The notes under the pieces: model-generated
Database searches by the model: none
Told to the model about the DNA's origin: nothing
The model's input: only the letters and a program-made list of their open reading frames with translations
Assembly (NCBI GenBank): GCA_020636675.1
Contig: JACJXK010000027.1
Location: forward strand, 1-34,570
Direction: 5' to 3'
Source of the DNA: Prevotellaceae bacterium
GTDB taxonomy: Bacteria; Bacteroidota; Bacteroidia; Bacteroidales; Paludibacteraceae
DNA length: 34,570 bases
Part shown: piece by piece, positions 1-7,439 of the stretch
How the letters are laid out: each line of letters starts with the position of its first letter
Numbering within the stretch: position 1 is the stretch's first letter
Translations under genes and position numbers: made by a program

Positions 1-244
1 TTGCGTCGCCCATACGGGCAGCAGGTTTTCCTCCTATCATCACTGTCATGGACCCCATGACTATGGTATCTGGAGGACCTGCACAGACACAAGTGTCGCC
101 CACCACTGCGGCCGGCAATCCACCTATCAGAACTGTAGGCACACCAGGCCCTACGATAGGCCCCCCAACATGAGGTATGGGCGGCAGTCCCGGCGTCAAC
201 ATCGGACACGTATGCATATCTGTAACTCTTGCTGCTAATGGCAT
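1..244 (-). CDS. PAAR-domain spike tip protein of a contractile injection system (3' end beyond window)
   Basis: About 81 residues are visible before the gene runs off the left edge; the ATG is at 244. The protein opens MPLAARVTDMHTCP and has repeated short glycine/proline-rich strands such as VLIGGLPAAVVGDTC, VMIGGKPAARMGD and HVGGP, the pattern of the PAAR fold. PAAR proteins form the sharp metal-binding cone that caps the VgrG spike in T6SS and eCIS particles (Afp10/Pvc10 position). The gene follows the VgrG-like gene by about 33 bases on the same strand, which is the expected neighbour. I cannot see whether a C-terminal effector domain is fused, because the end is missing. Confidence 0.9.
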   Translation of the reverse strand, partial: MPLAARVTDMHTCPMLTPGLPPIPHVGGPIVGPGVPTVLIGGLPAAVVGDTCVCAGPPDTIVMGSMTVMIGGKPAARMGDA

Positions 245-277
245 ATTTCTATCTGTTTATTATCGTTATCGACATTC

Positions 278-2068
278 CTAATTTATTTTAACCAAGATAC
301 CCTTCACTGTCATATTGAGAGAAGAAGATATCTCCGTGGAAAGGGACGAACTGAATTTCGCGTTCATCTTCGCCTTCACATCCACATCTTTTCCCTCCAC
401 CTTCACCGCACCCGCCTTCGTTGAAACGGATATGTTCTTTTGTGCGTTCAATTTAATCTCATTGGCCTCCATCGATATTATTTTAGATGTTTTTAAGGAG
501 ATGCCATCTTTCGAGAGTTCCACCTTATTTCCATTCCGATCGGATATCAACACATGTTTATCCTTATCACAAATTTCGATGGAATTGCCATCCGGCGTTT
601 GAAACCGAATCATCTTACTCCCATCGTCCAGCAGGATAGTCAGTTTTTCAGGAGAGACGATAGCCCGTTTCTTATTTTCCGCATCGTAGTCATAAATGGC
701 GGGATACTTGGCGCTATACAAAGAGCCTAGCACGACAGCCATATTCGGATCATTGTTGATGAATCCAAGAATCACCTCATCGCCAACAGAAGGGACAAAG
801 TGGCACCCGGCCCCTTTGGATGCATAGAACTGGGACAAACGAGCCCATACCATATTTTCCTTTCCGTTGAGAATCGGAACTTTCACCATGATACGGAATC
901 CGGACAACGGATCTTCATCCAACCTATGCACGGTTCCCACATGAAGTCCTTCAATGCCAGGCAACAAACCGGAAGCCGGAGGTGCCACCACATCCGTACG
1001 CTGCGTTATGTTGGCAGGCGAAATTCCCATTTCCACCTCGGTAATCCAAGATCCAGGCTTATATGTATGCGTCACCCTACCGACAAAGACTTTTCCATTG
1101 AAACGGTCTCCCATCCCCTCCAATCTGATGAGGCAACCGGGCATCACCTTCTCACTTCCATAAAAAGAGAAAGAGCCCTGATACCTCGAAAGTTCAAACT
1201 TGAAGAGTTGGGATGCGCCCCACTCCTTCAGGATATTCGGATCATAACAAGCTTCATTTTGCAGACAAATCTTATCCACCCCCAACGATTTAGACAAATC
1301 GGAGACAGAGACGTTGCCCTGCGCATTCGTAGCCTGAGCTTTCACCTCAGACACGACCAGTTCCTGTTTCGAAGAGCTCCATCCCACACATTCAGCCATC
1401 GACGACTGCGATTCGGCAAGTAGTTTGGCATCAAAAGAGAGCAGGTCATAACCATATTTTACAGTTGTCACCTCTGGCACCGAAAAGTCTGGTTTAAAAA
1501 CATTTACCTTCTTGCCGGAAGTTGAGACCAACAAACCGCTGGCATCGGCACGGGAAAGGGCAAAATCCCAATCCGTACAATAGTACTGCACCATCTGGTC
1601 GTGCTTGACGTTCGTTTCATCTACCGAAACGGAGAGTCCGGACCTGCCCAGCACATCGGAAATAACTTCACTGTCCTTCTTTTTCTGGAACACACGGTTA
1701 TGCCTCACAAACGTTGTCTTCACCGCATGACTCTTGCACTCCACGATGAGCAACATGGGCTGTTGCAACCTCTGCGGCATTCGTATCCGGTGCGAAGTCA
1801 CAATGCCGCTAAACACCTCTTTTATTTTAGACTCATAGCCTAAATATATCTTGATTTCGGCACCCGGAACAAAATCGGAAGATGCGCTTTCCGGCACATC
1901 GCTATTAGGCATATCCCCACATAGCAACCGTATCTCCGCAGTTCCTATCCTATTCACTTCATGGCAAACCGTTATCTTTTCCACTCGTAATTCACCACTC
2001 AATACCTCACCATTACTATGAATCTCGAACGTCACCGTTTTTCCTATATTCTTTTTCGTAGAGTCCAT
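278..2068 (-). CDS. VgrG-like (gp27/gp5) spike protein of a contractile injection system
   Basis: Central spike protein that sits below the tube and carries the PAAR tip. From the ATG at 2068 it is 596 aa. Residues 1 to about 360 match the gp27/VgrG hub domain (opening EVNRIGTAEIRLL, then VPGAEIKIYLGYE). About 375-455 is the gp5-type OB fold (VGTVHRLDEDPLSGFRI, FVPSVGDEVILGFINNDPN). The rest is short repetitive strands (DGNSIEI, NGNKVEL, KGISVSTKAG-like) typical of the triple-stranded beta-helix needle. A TTG at 2077 in the same frame would add three residues and overlap the previous stop. I prefer the ATG, which follows that stop by 5 bases. Gene order LysM, VgrG, PAAR matches Afp7-Afp8-Afp10 type eCIS loci. 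No lysozyme or C-terminal effector extension is present. Confidence 0.93.
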   Translation of the reverse strand: MDSTKKNIGKTVTFEIHSNGEVLSGELRVEKITVCHEVNRIGTAEIRLLCGDMPNSDVPESASSDFVPGAEIKIYLGYESKIKEVFSGIVTSHRIRMPQRLQQPMLLIVECKSHAVKTTFVRHNRVFQKKKDSEVISDVLGRSGLSVSVDETNVKHDQMVQYYCTDWDFALSRADASGLLVSTSGKKVNVFKPDFSVPEVTTVKYGYDLLSFDAKLLAESQSSMAECVGWSSSKQELVVSEVKAQATNAQGNVSVSDLSKSLGVDKICLQNEACYDPNILKEWGASQLFKFELSRYQGSFSFYGSEKVMPGCLIRLEGMGDRFNGKVFVGRVTHTYKPGSWITEVEMGISPANITQRTDVVAPPASGLLPGIEGLHVGTVHRLDEDPLSGFRIMVKVPILNGKENMVWARLSQFYASKGAGCHFVPSVGDEVILGFINNDPNMAVVLGSLYSAKYPAIYDYDAENKKRAIVSPEKLTILLDDGSKMIRFQTPDGNSIEICDKDKHVLISDRNGNKVELSKDGISLKTSKIISMEANEIKLNAQKNISVSTKAGAVKVEGKDVDVKAKMNAKFSSSLSTEISSSLNMTVKGILVKIN

Positions 2069-2073
2069 TTCCT

Positions 2074-2760
2074 TCAATTCTGATTTTTATCATTGGAAAG
2101 TGGCGGCAATAACAATTGGCGACCCGGCTCCAACTTTCTAAACCCAGACAATCCATTGATGCGAGCTACCTCGTCCACATAATCAATAGATCCATATACA
2201 TTTAAACACAACTTCGGCAAAGAATCACCGGATTTTATCAAGAAAAGATGGGAAAGATCCGGAGAGCTTGCGTTTTTTTTCTTTTCAACCGTTTCTATAT
2301 CCGTAAATCGTATAATAAAGAGATTTACCTCCGCTCTTATCGGCTCCCCATTGTTGTCAAACATTTTGTAAGTAATGTTCATTTCTCGCATCCTACCGCA
2401 ATAGTTCAACGACCCCCAAAGGATTCTTATATAGGGCGGTTCATGCGTATCGCCGATAAAAGTATATACCGTATTTTTCAGATCCTCAATCTTTTTCGGC
2501 AACGAATTTTCATCCCTTTCTATTGCACCAGAAGCATCGAGTACAAACTTGAAGCTCAGGATATCTTTCGAATATCCGCTATAGGTAGGCGTAGATTCCG
2601 CAGTAGATGGCTCCTTGTATTTAATCCCCATTTTATCACTATACTCCGTAGGATTTACCATCACGGCACACTCTTTCAATCTCTGGGTAAAATCAATATC
2701 CTTATACGAGATTATCTTCATTTTCGATAAAGCACCGCCTTTCGATTTGTCGTCACTCAT
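2074..2760 (-). CDS. LysM-containing tube/baseplate adaptor protein (Afp7/Pvc7-like) of the eCIS
   Basis: A 228-aa protein with a conserved N-terminal part (about 14-155) and a C-terminal LysM-like module (about 172-220; LFLIKSGDSLPKLCLNVYG, then INGL and LEPGRQLLLPP). In eCIS and phage tails this architecture (gp53/gpX-like, Afp7/Pvc7) links the end of the inner tube to the spike and baseplate. The LysM here probably works as a structural clamp within the particle. No signal peptide is visible, so a periplasmic peptidoglycan-binding role is unlikely. The gene lies between the DUF5908-type gene and the VgrG gene; the downstream ATG comes 5 bases after its stop, suggesting translational coupling. 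Placement in the family rests on the LysM motif plus position. Confidence 0.87.
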   Translation of the reverse strand: MSDDKSKGGALSKMKIISYKDIDFTQRLKECAVMVNPTEYSDKMGIKYKEPSTAESTPTYSGYSKDILSFKFVLDASGAIERDENSLPKKIEDLKNTVYTFIGDTHEPPYIRILWGSLNYCGRMREMNITYKMFDNNGEPIRAEVNLFIIRFTDIETVEKKKNASSPDLSHLFLIKSGDSLPKLCLNVYGSIDYVDEVARINGLSGFRKLEPGRQLLLPPLSNDKNQN

Positions 2761-2775
2761 AGCATTCTGTATAAA

Positions 2776-2946
2776 CTATCTATCTGTTGAATTTCTTCTA
2801 CTATCATACATCAGCCTCAACTCGTCTTCCATCTCATCGAGCACCTGTTGTTTGACCACTCGAACCACCTCGTCCAATTGCTCGGACCACTGTGGATTTT
2901 TCTCCACAGTGGCCTTCACAATCACTTCTTTAATAACTATCGGCAT
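2776..2946 (-). CDS. Small DUF5908-type protein of the eCIS operon (56 aa)
   Basis: Short gene read directly from the minus strand: ATG at 2946, TAG at 2778-2776. The product opens MPIVIKEVIVKATVEK, which matches the characteristic MPIEIKEL-type start of DUF5908 proteins. It then has an amphipathic acidic helix (QLDEVVRVVKQQVLDEMEDELR) and a polar tail. DUF5908 proteins are found between the second tube gene and the LysM gene of Bacteroidetes injection systems, exactly the position here. The start codon is 2 bases after the TGA of the tube gene upstream, so translation is probably coupled. Function unknown; an assembly chaperone or small structural adaptor would suit its size and context, but that is inference. 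Confidence 0.85.
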   Translation of the reverse strand: MPIVIKEVIVKATVEKNPQWSEQLDEVVRVVKQQVLDEMEDELRLMYDSRRNSTDR

Positions 2947-2948
2947 TA

Positions 2949-3386
2949 TCAGACTCTCCTTATCTCGTGGTAAGCAAATTCCATCGTTTCCATCGCCAAC
3001 TCATTCTTCTGAGACGAAAACGAATTAACATTCCACTTTATAGGATATGCATCCGTCAAAATCCAAGAACAGTGAGGTTCCCCATCCGAATTAAGAAGCG
3101 AAACGGTAATTTTTTTAGGCAAGACCTTGCCATACCTTTCAAAATGCTGGTTCATCCACCCCGTAAGTTGATCGTTCAAATCAGTAGAAATGACTCTTTT
3201 ACAAATAAGATTACCATGAGAAACTTTCGTTGGAACATCATATCCCTGAGTACCCCCTTCGTCCAAATGTTCAGTAGTAATACTCATATTCAATCCGGAA
3301 ACTTCACTGAAAGAAAGAATTCCCAGATTTTCAATCTGCACTTTATAATAAAATGCAACAGGATATGGCCATAAATAATCTGCCAT
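2949..3386 (-). CDS. Inner tube protein 2 (gp19-like, Afp5/Hcp-like) of the contractile injection system
   Basis: A 145-aa member of the phage T4 gp19-like tail tube family. It opens with an aromatic segment followed by FYYKVQIENLGILSFSEVSGLNM, the family signature at residues 11-33, and ends with an LAMETMEFAYHEI strand. It is a paralogue of the gene immediately upstream, which shares the SFxEVSGLNM motif. In eCIS one tube protein builds most of the tube and another sits at the baseplate end. By order (second, nearest LysM/VgrG) this one is the better candidate for the baseplate-proximal adaptor ring. The two genes are 18 bases apart. Confidence 0.92.
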   Translation of the reverse strand: MADYLWPYPVAFYYKVQIENLGILSFSEVSGLNMSITTEHLDEGGTQGYDVPTKVSHGNLICKRVISTDLNDQLTGWMNQHFERYGKVLPKKITVSLLNSDGEPHCSWILTDAYPIKWNVNSFSSQKNELAMETMEFAYHEIRRV

Positions 3387-3404
3387 AATTCGTATTATTA
3401 GTTG

Positions 3405-3857
3405 TTACGCATTTTCAATAGTCAGTCCTTCATGAACCAACGTGATGGCTTCCACTGCCGCTTCATTTCCATCCGATTTCAAAGAAACTCCGGTTACCTT
3501 TGAAGGCCACGCATTCTTCAACTTCCACACCATCGTCGGGTTACCCGCCTCATCCAAAAGACTGATGGTAACACCTAGACGTTTGATTGTATTCAATTTA
3601 ATTTCGTTAAACCAACTGAATAGTTTGTTGTCTTTCACAAAAACACCTTTTTTCAACTCCACATCATTATATTTTTTGATGCCAGGCATCTTGATGGTTG
3701 AAAACTCAGGGCTGTTTCCATGACGATATTCAATCACTTGAGCTTCCATGTTCAACCCAGAAACCTCCTTAAAAGAGATTTCTCCAATTTCTTCTATCTC
3801 TACCTTAAAATAGAACGCCGGCAACGGCCATACGCTATCTTGTGCTTCTCCTGCCAT
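3405..3857 (-). CDS. Inner tube protein 1 (gp19-like, major tube subunit) of the contractile injection system
   Basis: A 150-aa gp19-like tail tube protein. Residues 10-40 read WPLPAFYFKVEIEEIGEISF then KEVSGLNMEAQ, the family signature. The middle contains the YRHGNSPEFSTIKMPG loop and the C-terminal half carries the VSLKSDGNEAAVEAITLVHEG strand. Hcp/gp19 subunits stack as hexameric rings to form the rigid inner tube driven out on sheath contraction. The gene follows the sheath gene by about 70 bases and precedes its paralogue, the usual sheath-tube1-tube2 order. I take it as the major tube subunit from this order; relative expression cannot be seen. Confidence 0.93.
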   Translation of the reverse strand: MAGEAQDSVWPLPAFYFKVEIEEIGEISFKEVSGLNMEAQVIEYRHGNSPEFSTIKMPGIKKYNDVELKKGVFVKDNKLFSWFNEIKLNTIKRLGVTISLLDEAGNPTMVWKLKNAWPSKVTGVSLKSDGNEAAVEAITLVHEGLTIENA

Positions 3858-3928
3858 AATATTTTACTTTATAAAATTTATTTATTCCACTATATAGTTC
3901 TACAATCTAAAAAAACGACTTGCTCGCC

Positions 3929-5413
3929 TTACGATTTCTGCATCTGCTGTTGGAACGTGATCTCAATGAATTCAGCCGGACGAGAGATAGCAACAAGCAC
4001 AGTTATGCGCATTATACCTTCCAAAATATCCTCCGGAGTCATCGTATCGCCCAAACCTACATGTACACTGTAAGCGTCTTCAGGAGAAGCTCCTGCCAAA
4101 CCGCCGCGTTTCCAGATACTATTCAAGAAGTTCTGGATCATGGTGCGGACGTTCAACCAAGTGTTCGCCTCATTCGGTTCAAAAACGTATGCACGCGCTG
4201 CATTCTTGATAGACTCTTCCAACATGATCATCGTTCTGCGAACGTTGACGTAACGCCAATCGAGCGAATTACCATCAAGCGTACGTGCGCCCCACACCTT
4301 GATGCCGTCACCCACAAAATAACGGATTGCATTCAGCGACTTACCGTTCAACGGAACATTCAAATCCTCCTGTTCTGCATTGGTAAGATTAACCGCCGGC
4401 GAAACGACAGAATTCAGCGACAAATTGGCAGGAGCCTTCCATACTCCACGCGTATTATCTACCATGGTATAAACACCCGCCATAGCAGCCGATGGTGCCA
4501 TCAAGTTCAGCTGGCGGCACATCTCCTTTATAACTGCATTGTAAATAGCACTCACCTGCGTAAGAGTCTTGTGCAAAGAAGATATCGCAACTTCATCCAT
4601 CGCACTGAAATCTTTCGAATACATATCCGCCAAGACAGACTTAACCGCATCCGGTTTGTTCGCAATCTCGGCAACAAGCAAAGGCTTCAACTCACTCTCC
4701 TCAAGATTTAGGAAAGAAAGGTCTCGCTCTTGCACGATGGTTGTGTTGACCCAAGGATAGTAGGCAGCGGCGAAATCCAAATAATTGCTGCCGATCTTCT
4801 CTCGAAAATCATTGACCACGTCCTGAATAGAGCGTTCCTTAAAGCCATCGAATACATCAAGAATCGCAATACGATTACGCATCTTATAACCACAATGCGT
4901 CAAAATAGCCTGCTGTACGGAAGCACAAGCATCCACATCCGCCAAAGCCACTGCCTCCGGACAAAGCACCATAGTAGGTTCCTGCTCCTTTAGCAACGTA
5001 TCCACACCAGCAGACAACTTACTACCGTCTATCTCGGACAAATAATCGCCCACAGATACGATATAGCAAGGACCACCGCCATTGGCAAAGAAAAACAACA
5101 TTTGATTGTAAAGTGAATACTTCGCACCCGTACGATTGACTTTAATCTTTTTATCGCCACAAACCAACGGATCCACATCTTCATCTGTAGCTTCTGCGAT
5201 TGAGAATTTAGGCAAAGGAGCACCACCAAAATAAGAGTGAAACTCCGCCATGGATGAAATACGGAACGGTTTGTTCAATAACGAAGCATTACCGTTTGCA
5301 GCTTTCTCCGTATAACCGACAAAAGCTGGCACCGCCGTAGCAACTTCTACGGTCGAGTTAGGAAAGGCGTTTTTTTCTACAACATAAACGCCAGGGGTTT
5401 TCATTGCACCCAT
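3929..5413 (-). CDS. Contractile sheath protein of the injection system
   Basis: A 494-aa phage-tail-sheath family protein and the only sheath gene in the window. The N-terminus (KTPGVYVVEKNAFPNSTVEVATAVPAFVGYTE) is the standard sheath start, with the TPGVY segment that threads into neighbouring subunits. The C-terminal domain (about 385-494) contains RYVNVRRTMIMLEESIKNA, NVRTMIQNFLNSIWKRGGL and MRITVLVAISRPAEFIEITFQQQ, the conserved core that contacts the inner tube. The variable middle (about 120-330) forms the outer surface. Two in-frame ATGs exist (MGAMKTP); I keep the first. A single sheath differs from Afp and PVC, which have three, but fits Bacteroidales-type and many other eCIS. A 250-base gap with unusual structure precedes it. 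Confidence 0.96.
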   Translation of the reverse strand: MGAMKTPGVYVVEKNAFPNSTVEVATAVPAFVGYTEKAANGNASLLNKPFRISSMAEFHSYFGGAPLPKFSIAEATDEDVDPLVCGDKKIKVNRTGAKYSLYNQMLFFFANGGGPCYIVSVGDYLSEIDGSKLSAGVDTLLKEQEPTMVLCPEAVALADVDACASVQQAILTHCGYKMRNRIAILDVFDGFKERSIQDVVNDFREKIGSNYLDFAAAYYPWVNTTIVQERDLSFLNLEESELKPLLVAEIANKPDAVKSVLADMYSKDFSAMDEVAISSLHKTLTQVSAIYNAVIKEMCRQLNLMAPSAAMAGVYTMVDNTRGVWKAPANLSLNSVVSPAVNLTNAEQEDLNVPLNGKSLNAIRYFVGDGIKVWGARTLDGNSLDWRYVNVRRTMIMLEESIKNAARAYVFEPNEANTWLNVRTMIQNFLNSIWKRGGLAGASPEDAYSVHVGLGDTMTPEDILEGIMRITVLVAISRPAEFIEITFQQQMQKS

Positions 5414-5559
5414 AAGAAATTGAATTTATGATTAATAATAAAAAATCTGTTTACTTTTACACAGAGCCATTATTTCTTTATCTTTCTCACAAGATATATA
5501 CCTATATTTTTCACAGTCAGCTACAATAAATATCTTAAATCATTCACAAATTGTCTAAA

Positions 5560-5581
5560 TTCCAACTTTATCTTTTTGGAA
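5560..5581. repeat. Small palindrome TTCCAA-N10-TTGGAA upstream of the sheath gene
   Basis: Perfect 6-bp inverted arms separated by 10 bases lie in the AT-rich leader about 150 bases before the sheath ATG. The spacing would suit a dimeric regulator, but arms this short occur by chance fairly often in AT-rich DNA. I see no good TAnnTTTG promoter box beside it. Confidence 0.3.
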
Positions 5582-5597
5582 CTTTTCTTTCTAATTT

Positions 5598-5661
5598 GCT
5601 TCTATCGCGGCTATCGCTCCGGCCGCCCATCCTACTCTTTCTGATGGACGGAAATAGAAGC
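5598..5661 (-). promoter_or_regulatory. Multi-branched stem-loop between the 263-aa gene and the sheath gene (attenuator, terminator or processing site)
   Basis: A GC-rich island in an AT-rich leader, starting 2 bases after the stop of the upstream gene. Outer arms GCTTCTAT (5598-5605) and ATAGAAGC (5654-5661) pair perfectly. Inside, 5623-5631 pairs with 5643-5651 over 9 bp around an 11-base loop. The one mismatch on the plus strand becomes a G-U pair in the minus-strand transcript, the direction the genes are read. A second hairpin (GCGGC/GCCGC, 5607-5626) shares bases with the first, so the two may be mutually exclusive. There is no clean run of U directly after it, so an ordinary intrinsic terminator is less certain. 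Confidence 0.55.
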
Positions 5662-5663
5662 CG

Positions 5664-6455
5664 TCACAGATAAACCACCGCAACCATATAATCGTCACGA
5701 CAGACGGACGACACATAACGCCCTGGAACAGGACACTCCACATTTCTCATCCAAACACGCCCTCTGGATGGGCTGTTCTGCTTAAATTCCAGAAGAGAAA
5801 GACGGTAGTCATACCGCTCCCTCAATCCGATAGGTTGCAAGGAGACAACCTTCAATGCCATTATCTGGGAATTCCACGGAAATGGCACCATCACCGCCCC
5901 CTCAAAAGACAATCTACCATCAGACTCCACCAACTTGAAAGAATCTCCTTTCTTACCATTTTCACCCAGAAGGAAGAAGTATTCCCAATAATAGGACTTC
6001 GATTGAAATAAGAGCTCCACCATATTTTCATCTCCTGCTTTCGCCATCTCCAAAAGGACATCCGTCAGCAACACATGACAAGAGAAAAAGATGCCATCAC
6101 GTTTTTTTCCGGCCTCCTTTTTCAGAGAATCCATCACATCTACCCCGCCACAAAAAGCAGACAACGTATAGTCCGACTCAGCATCATAGGCTTCCATCTT
6201 AGTATAATAAGCGAAGTTTCTGTCTAAAAAACGAACTTCAAAAACCAACTCATCCTCAGGTTCCGAAAATCCTGTCAACCCAGTCTCGCACAAAACACTC
6301 CATTCTGACAGCGAATTCTGACGAAACAACAAACCACGCCTTCTCATCAACAACATCGAAGCCGATGTTGGAGTAAAGGATAGCGCACGACAGTACCCAT
6401 CCAAAAAATAATCATGTAGAACGCGTATTTTAAAAAGAGTGATACAAACGGCCAT
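5664..6455 (-). CDS. Conserved-position hypothetical protein of the eCIS operon (263 aa), function unknown
   Basis: I do not recognise a characterised family. The 263-aa product has no signal peptide and no clear membrane segment. It opens MAVCITLFKIRVLHDYFLDGYC, then shows alternating hydrophobic/charged short strands (LVFEVRFLDRNFAYYTKME; GRLSFEGAVMVPF; YDYRLSLLEF), suggesting a beta-rich fold, and ends YMVAVVYL. It lies 2 bases after the DUF4255 gene and before the sheath gene, so it is almost certainly part of the injection-system operon. The opening resembles, from memory only, other uncharacterised proteins beside DUF4255 genes in Bacteroidetes eCIS loci. Candidate roles are a cap, length-control or anchoring component; none is shown by the sequence. 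Confidence 0.75.
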   Translation of the reverse strand: MAVCITLFKIRVLHDYFLDGYCRALSFTPTSASMLLMRRRGLLFRQNSLSEWSVLCETGLTGFSEPEDELVFEVRFLDRNFAYYTKMEAYDAESDYTLSAFCGGVDVMDSLKKEAGKKRDGIFFSCHVLLTDVLLEMAKAGDENMVELLFQSKSYYWEYFFLLGENGKKGDSFKLVESDGRLSFEGAVMVPFPWNSQIMALKVVSLQPIGLRERYDYRLSLLEFKQNSPSRGRVWMRNVECPVPGRYVSSVCRDDYMVAVVYL

Positions 6456-6457
6456 GT

Positions 6458-6988
6458 CTACATATCTATTTCAGGATTATTGGATAATTGACCTCCGATA
6501 CGGGTTGTTCCGGCATCAAAGACCAATCTACGAATCTTACAAACAACAGACGGATAGTACTGTCCGCCCAAAGCAGACCACACATTATTCAACTCTTGAG
6601 AAGAAAGGGTAACAATCTCGATTGTATAGGTGACACCATCCAAAGAAAAAGACGAATGAGACTGCAAAAATAGCAATGAAGCCGAGAGCATGGAGAGTGA
6701 CTCCACATAGCGTTTTTCATCAAACACGGCAGCCAGAATGACATTCATATTCATACCAAGCACCGGAGCCGCACAGAGAAAAGAACCTCCTTTCTTTATC
6801 GACGAAGAGGCAGATCCTGCCATAGCATCACGCTCCAGACTAAGCAAAGAGACAATCACCTTATTCGGTTTCGCCTCGGAAGAATTACCGACAAAACCAA
6901 CCTCGGCACATCCTTCCGGGATAGGAAACGAATGACATAGATAATCCTGAAGATGCTGGGTAAATCTCAATAAAACACGACCAATCAT
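6458..6988 (-). CDS. DUF4255/Pvc16-like tail terminator protein of the eCIS
   Basis: A 176-aa protein resembling the DUF4255 (Pvc16 N-terminal) family. It begins with a helix (LLRFTQHLQDYL), then strands VIVSLLSLERDA, a central PVLGMNMNVILAAVFDEKRYVESL-type segment and DGVTYTIEIVTLSSQELNNVWSALGGQYYPSVVCKIRRLVF. The LSSQELNNVWSALGGQYYPSV stretch is the recognisable family core. Afp16/Pvc16 caps the distal end of tube and sheath and sets particle length. It is the first gene of the visible operon, the usual position in Bacteroidales-type systems (in Afp and PVC it is last). It is followed after 2 bases by the 263-aa gene. The first ATG at 6988 leaves a 440-base AT-rich leader upstream. Confidence 0.85.
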   Translation of the reverse strand: MIGRVLLRFTQHLQDYLCHSFPIPEGCAEVGFVGNSSEAKPNKVIVSLLSLERDAMAGSASSSIKKGGSFLCAAPVLGMNMNVILAAVFDEKRYVESLSMLSASLLFLQSHSSFSLDGVTYTIEIVTLSSQELNNVWSALGGQYYPSVVCKIRRLVFDAGTTRIGGQLSNNPEIDM

Positions 6989-7436
6989 AACTCTAAATTC
7001 TCAATAAAAAGCAAAAAAAAGTTTTTTTGTTTATTTATATTTCAGAAAACAAAAAACACACTTCGTGTTTGTTAATAACATACATACTGTATAATACATA
7101 TATAATCAACAAATTAAGCACAAAAAAGCAAAATAGCATCAAATGTTAGATTTTCATTAATTCACAAATATATTCAGAATATATGAAAAAACCGAATGAT
7201 AATTAATTTTTCTGTCAAGAAATAAACATGATTATTTTTAGACCCATTTTTGAATTTGTATGTTTTTCAAATATTTCATTATTAAAGTCATCTATAAAAA
7301 CAATAAATTACGGCGTATTATATTTGATTAAACAATGATGGCAAGATGAAAAAGCAGAAGCATAGATACCAATTTAAAAATGAAGACGGCAGAAAAAAAA
7401 ACAGAAAGTTAACAAATCAAAAAAAAGGTTCATGTG
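6989..7436. other. AT-rich leader upstream of the injection-system operon
   Basis: About 450 bases with no convincing gene; long A and T runs (for example around 7010-7030) and very low GC. It should hold the operon promoter. The best minus-strand candidate is the TATATTTG box at 7165-7172, but it lacks a TTTG at the right distance upstream. A small AACAC/GTGTT hairpin lies near 7055-7070. A 57-codon open frame starting at 7346 on the plus strand runs into the transposase remnant in another frame and looks like chance. Confidence 0.6.
7165..7172 (-). promoter_or_regulatory. Candidate -7 box (TATATTTG) for the injection-system operon
   Basis: Exact match to the Bacteroidetes TAnnTTTG element on the minus strand, about 177 bases before the first eCIS gene. 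No -33 TTTG is found 19-21 bases upstream, and AT-rich DNA produces such boxes by chance, so this is only a candidate. Confidence 0.3.
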
Positions 7437-7439
7437 CAA

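Noticed and set aside
3920..4711. 263-codon plus-strand frame opposite the sheath gene
   Set aside because: Antisense shadow of a highly conserved sheath coding region; its product is His/Arg-rich with no domain pattern.
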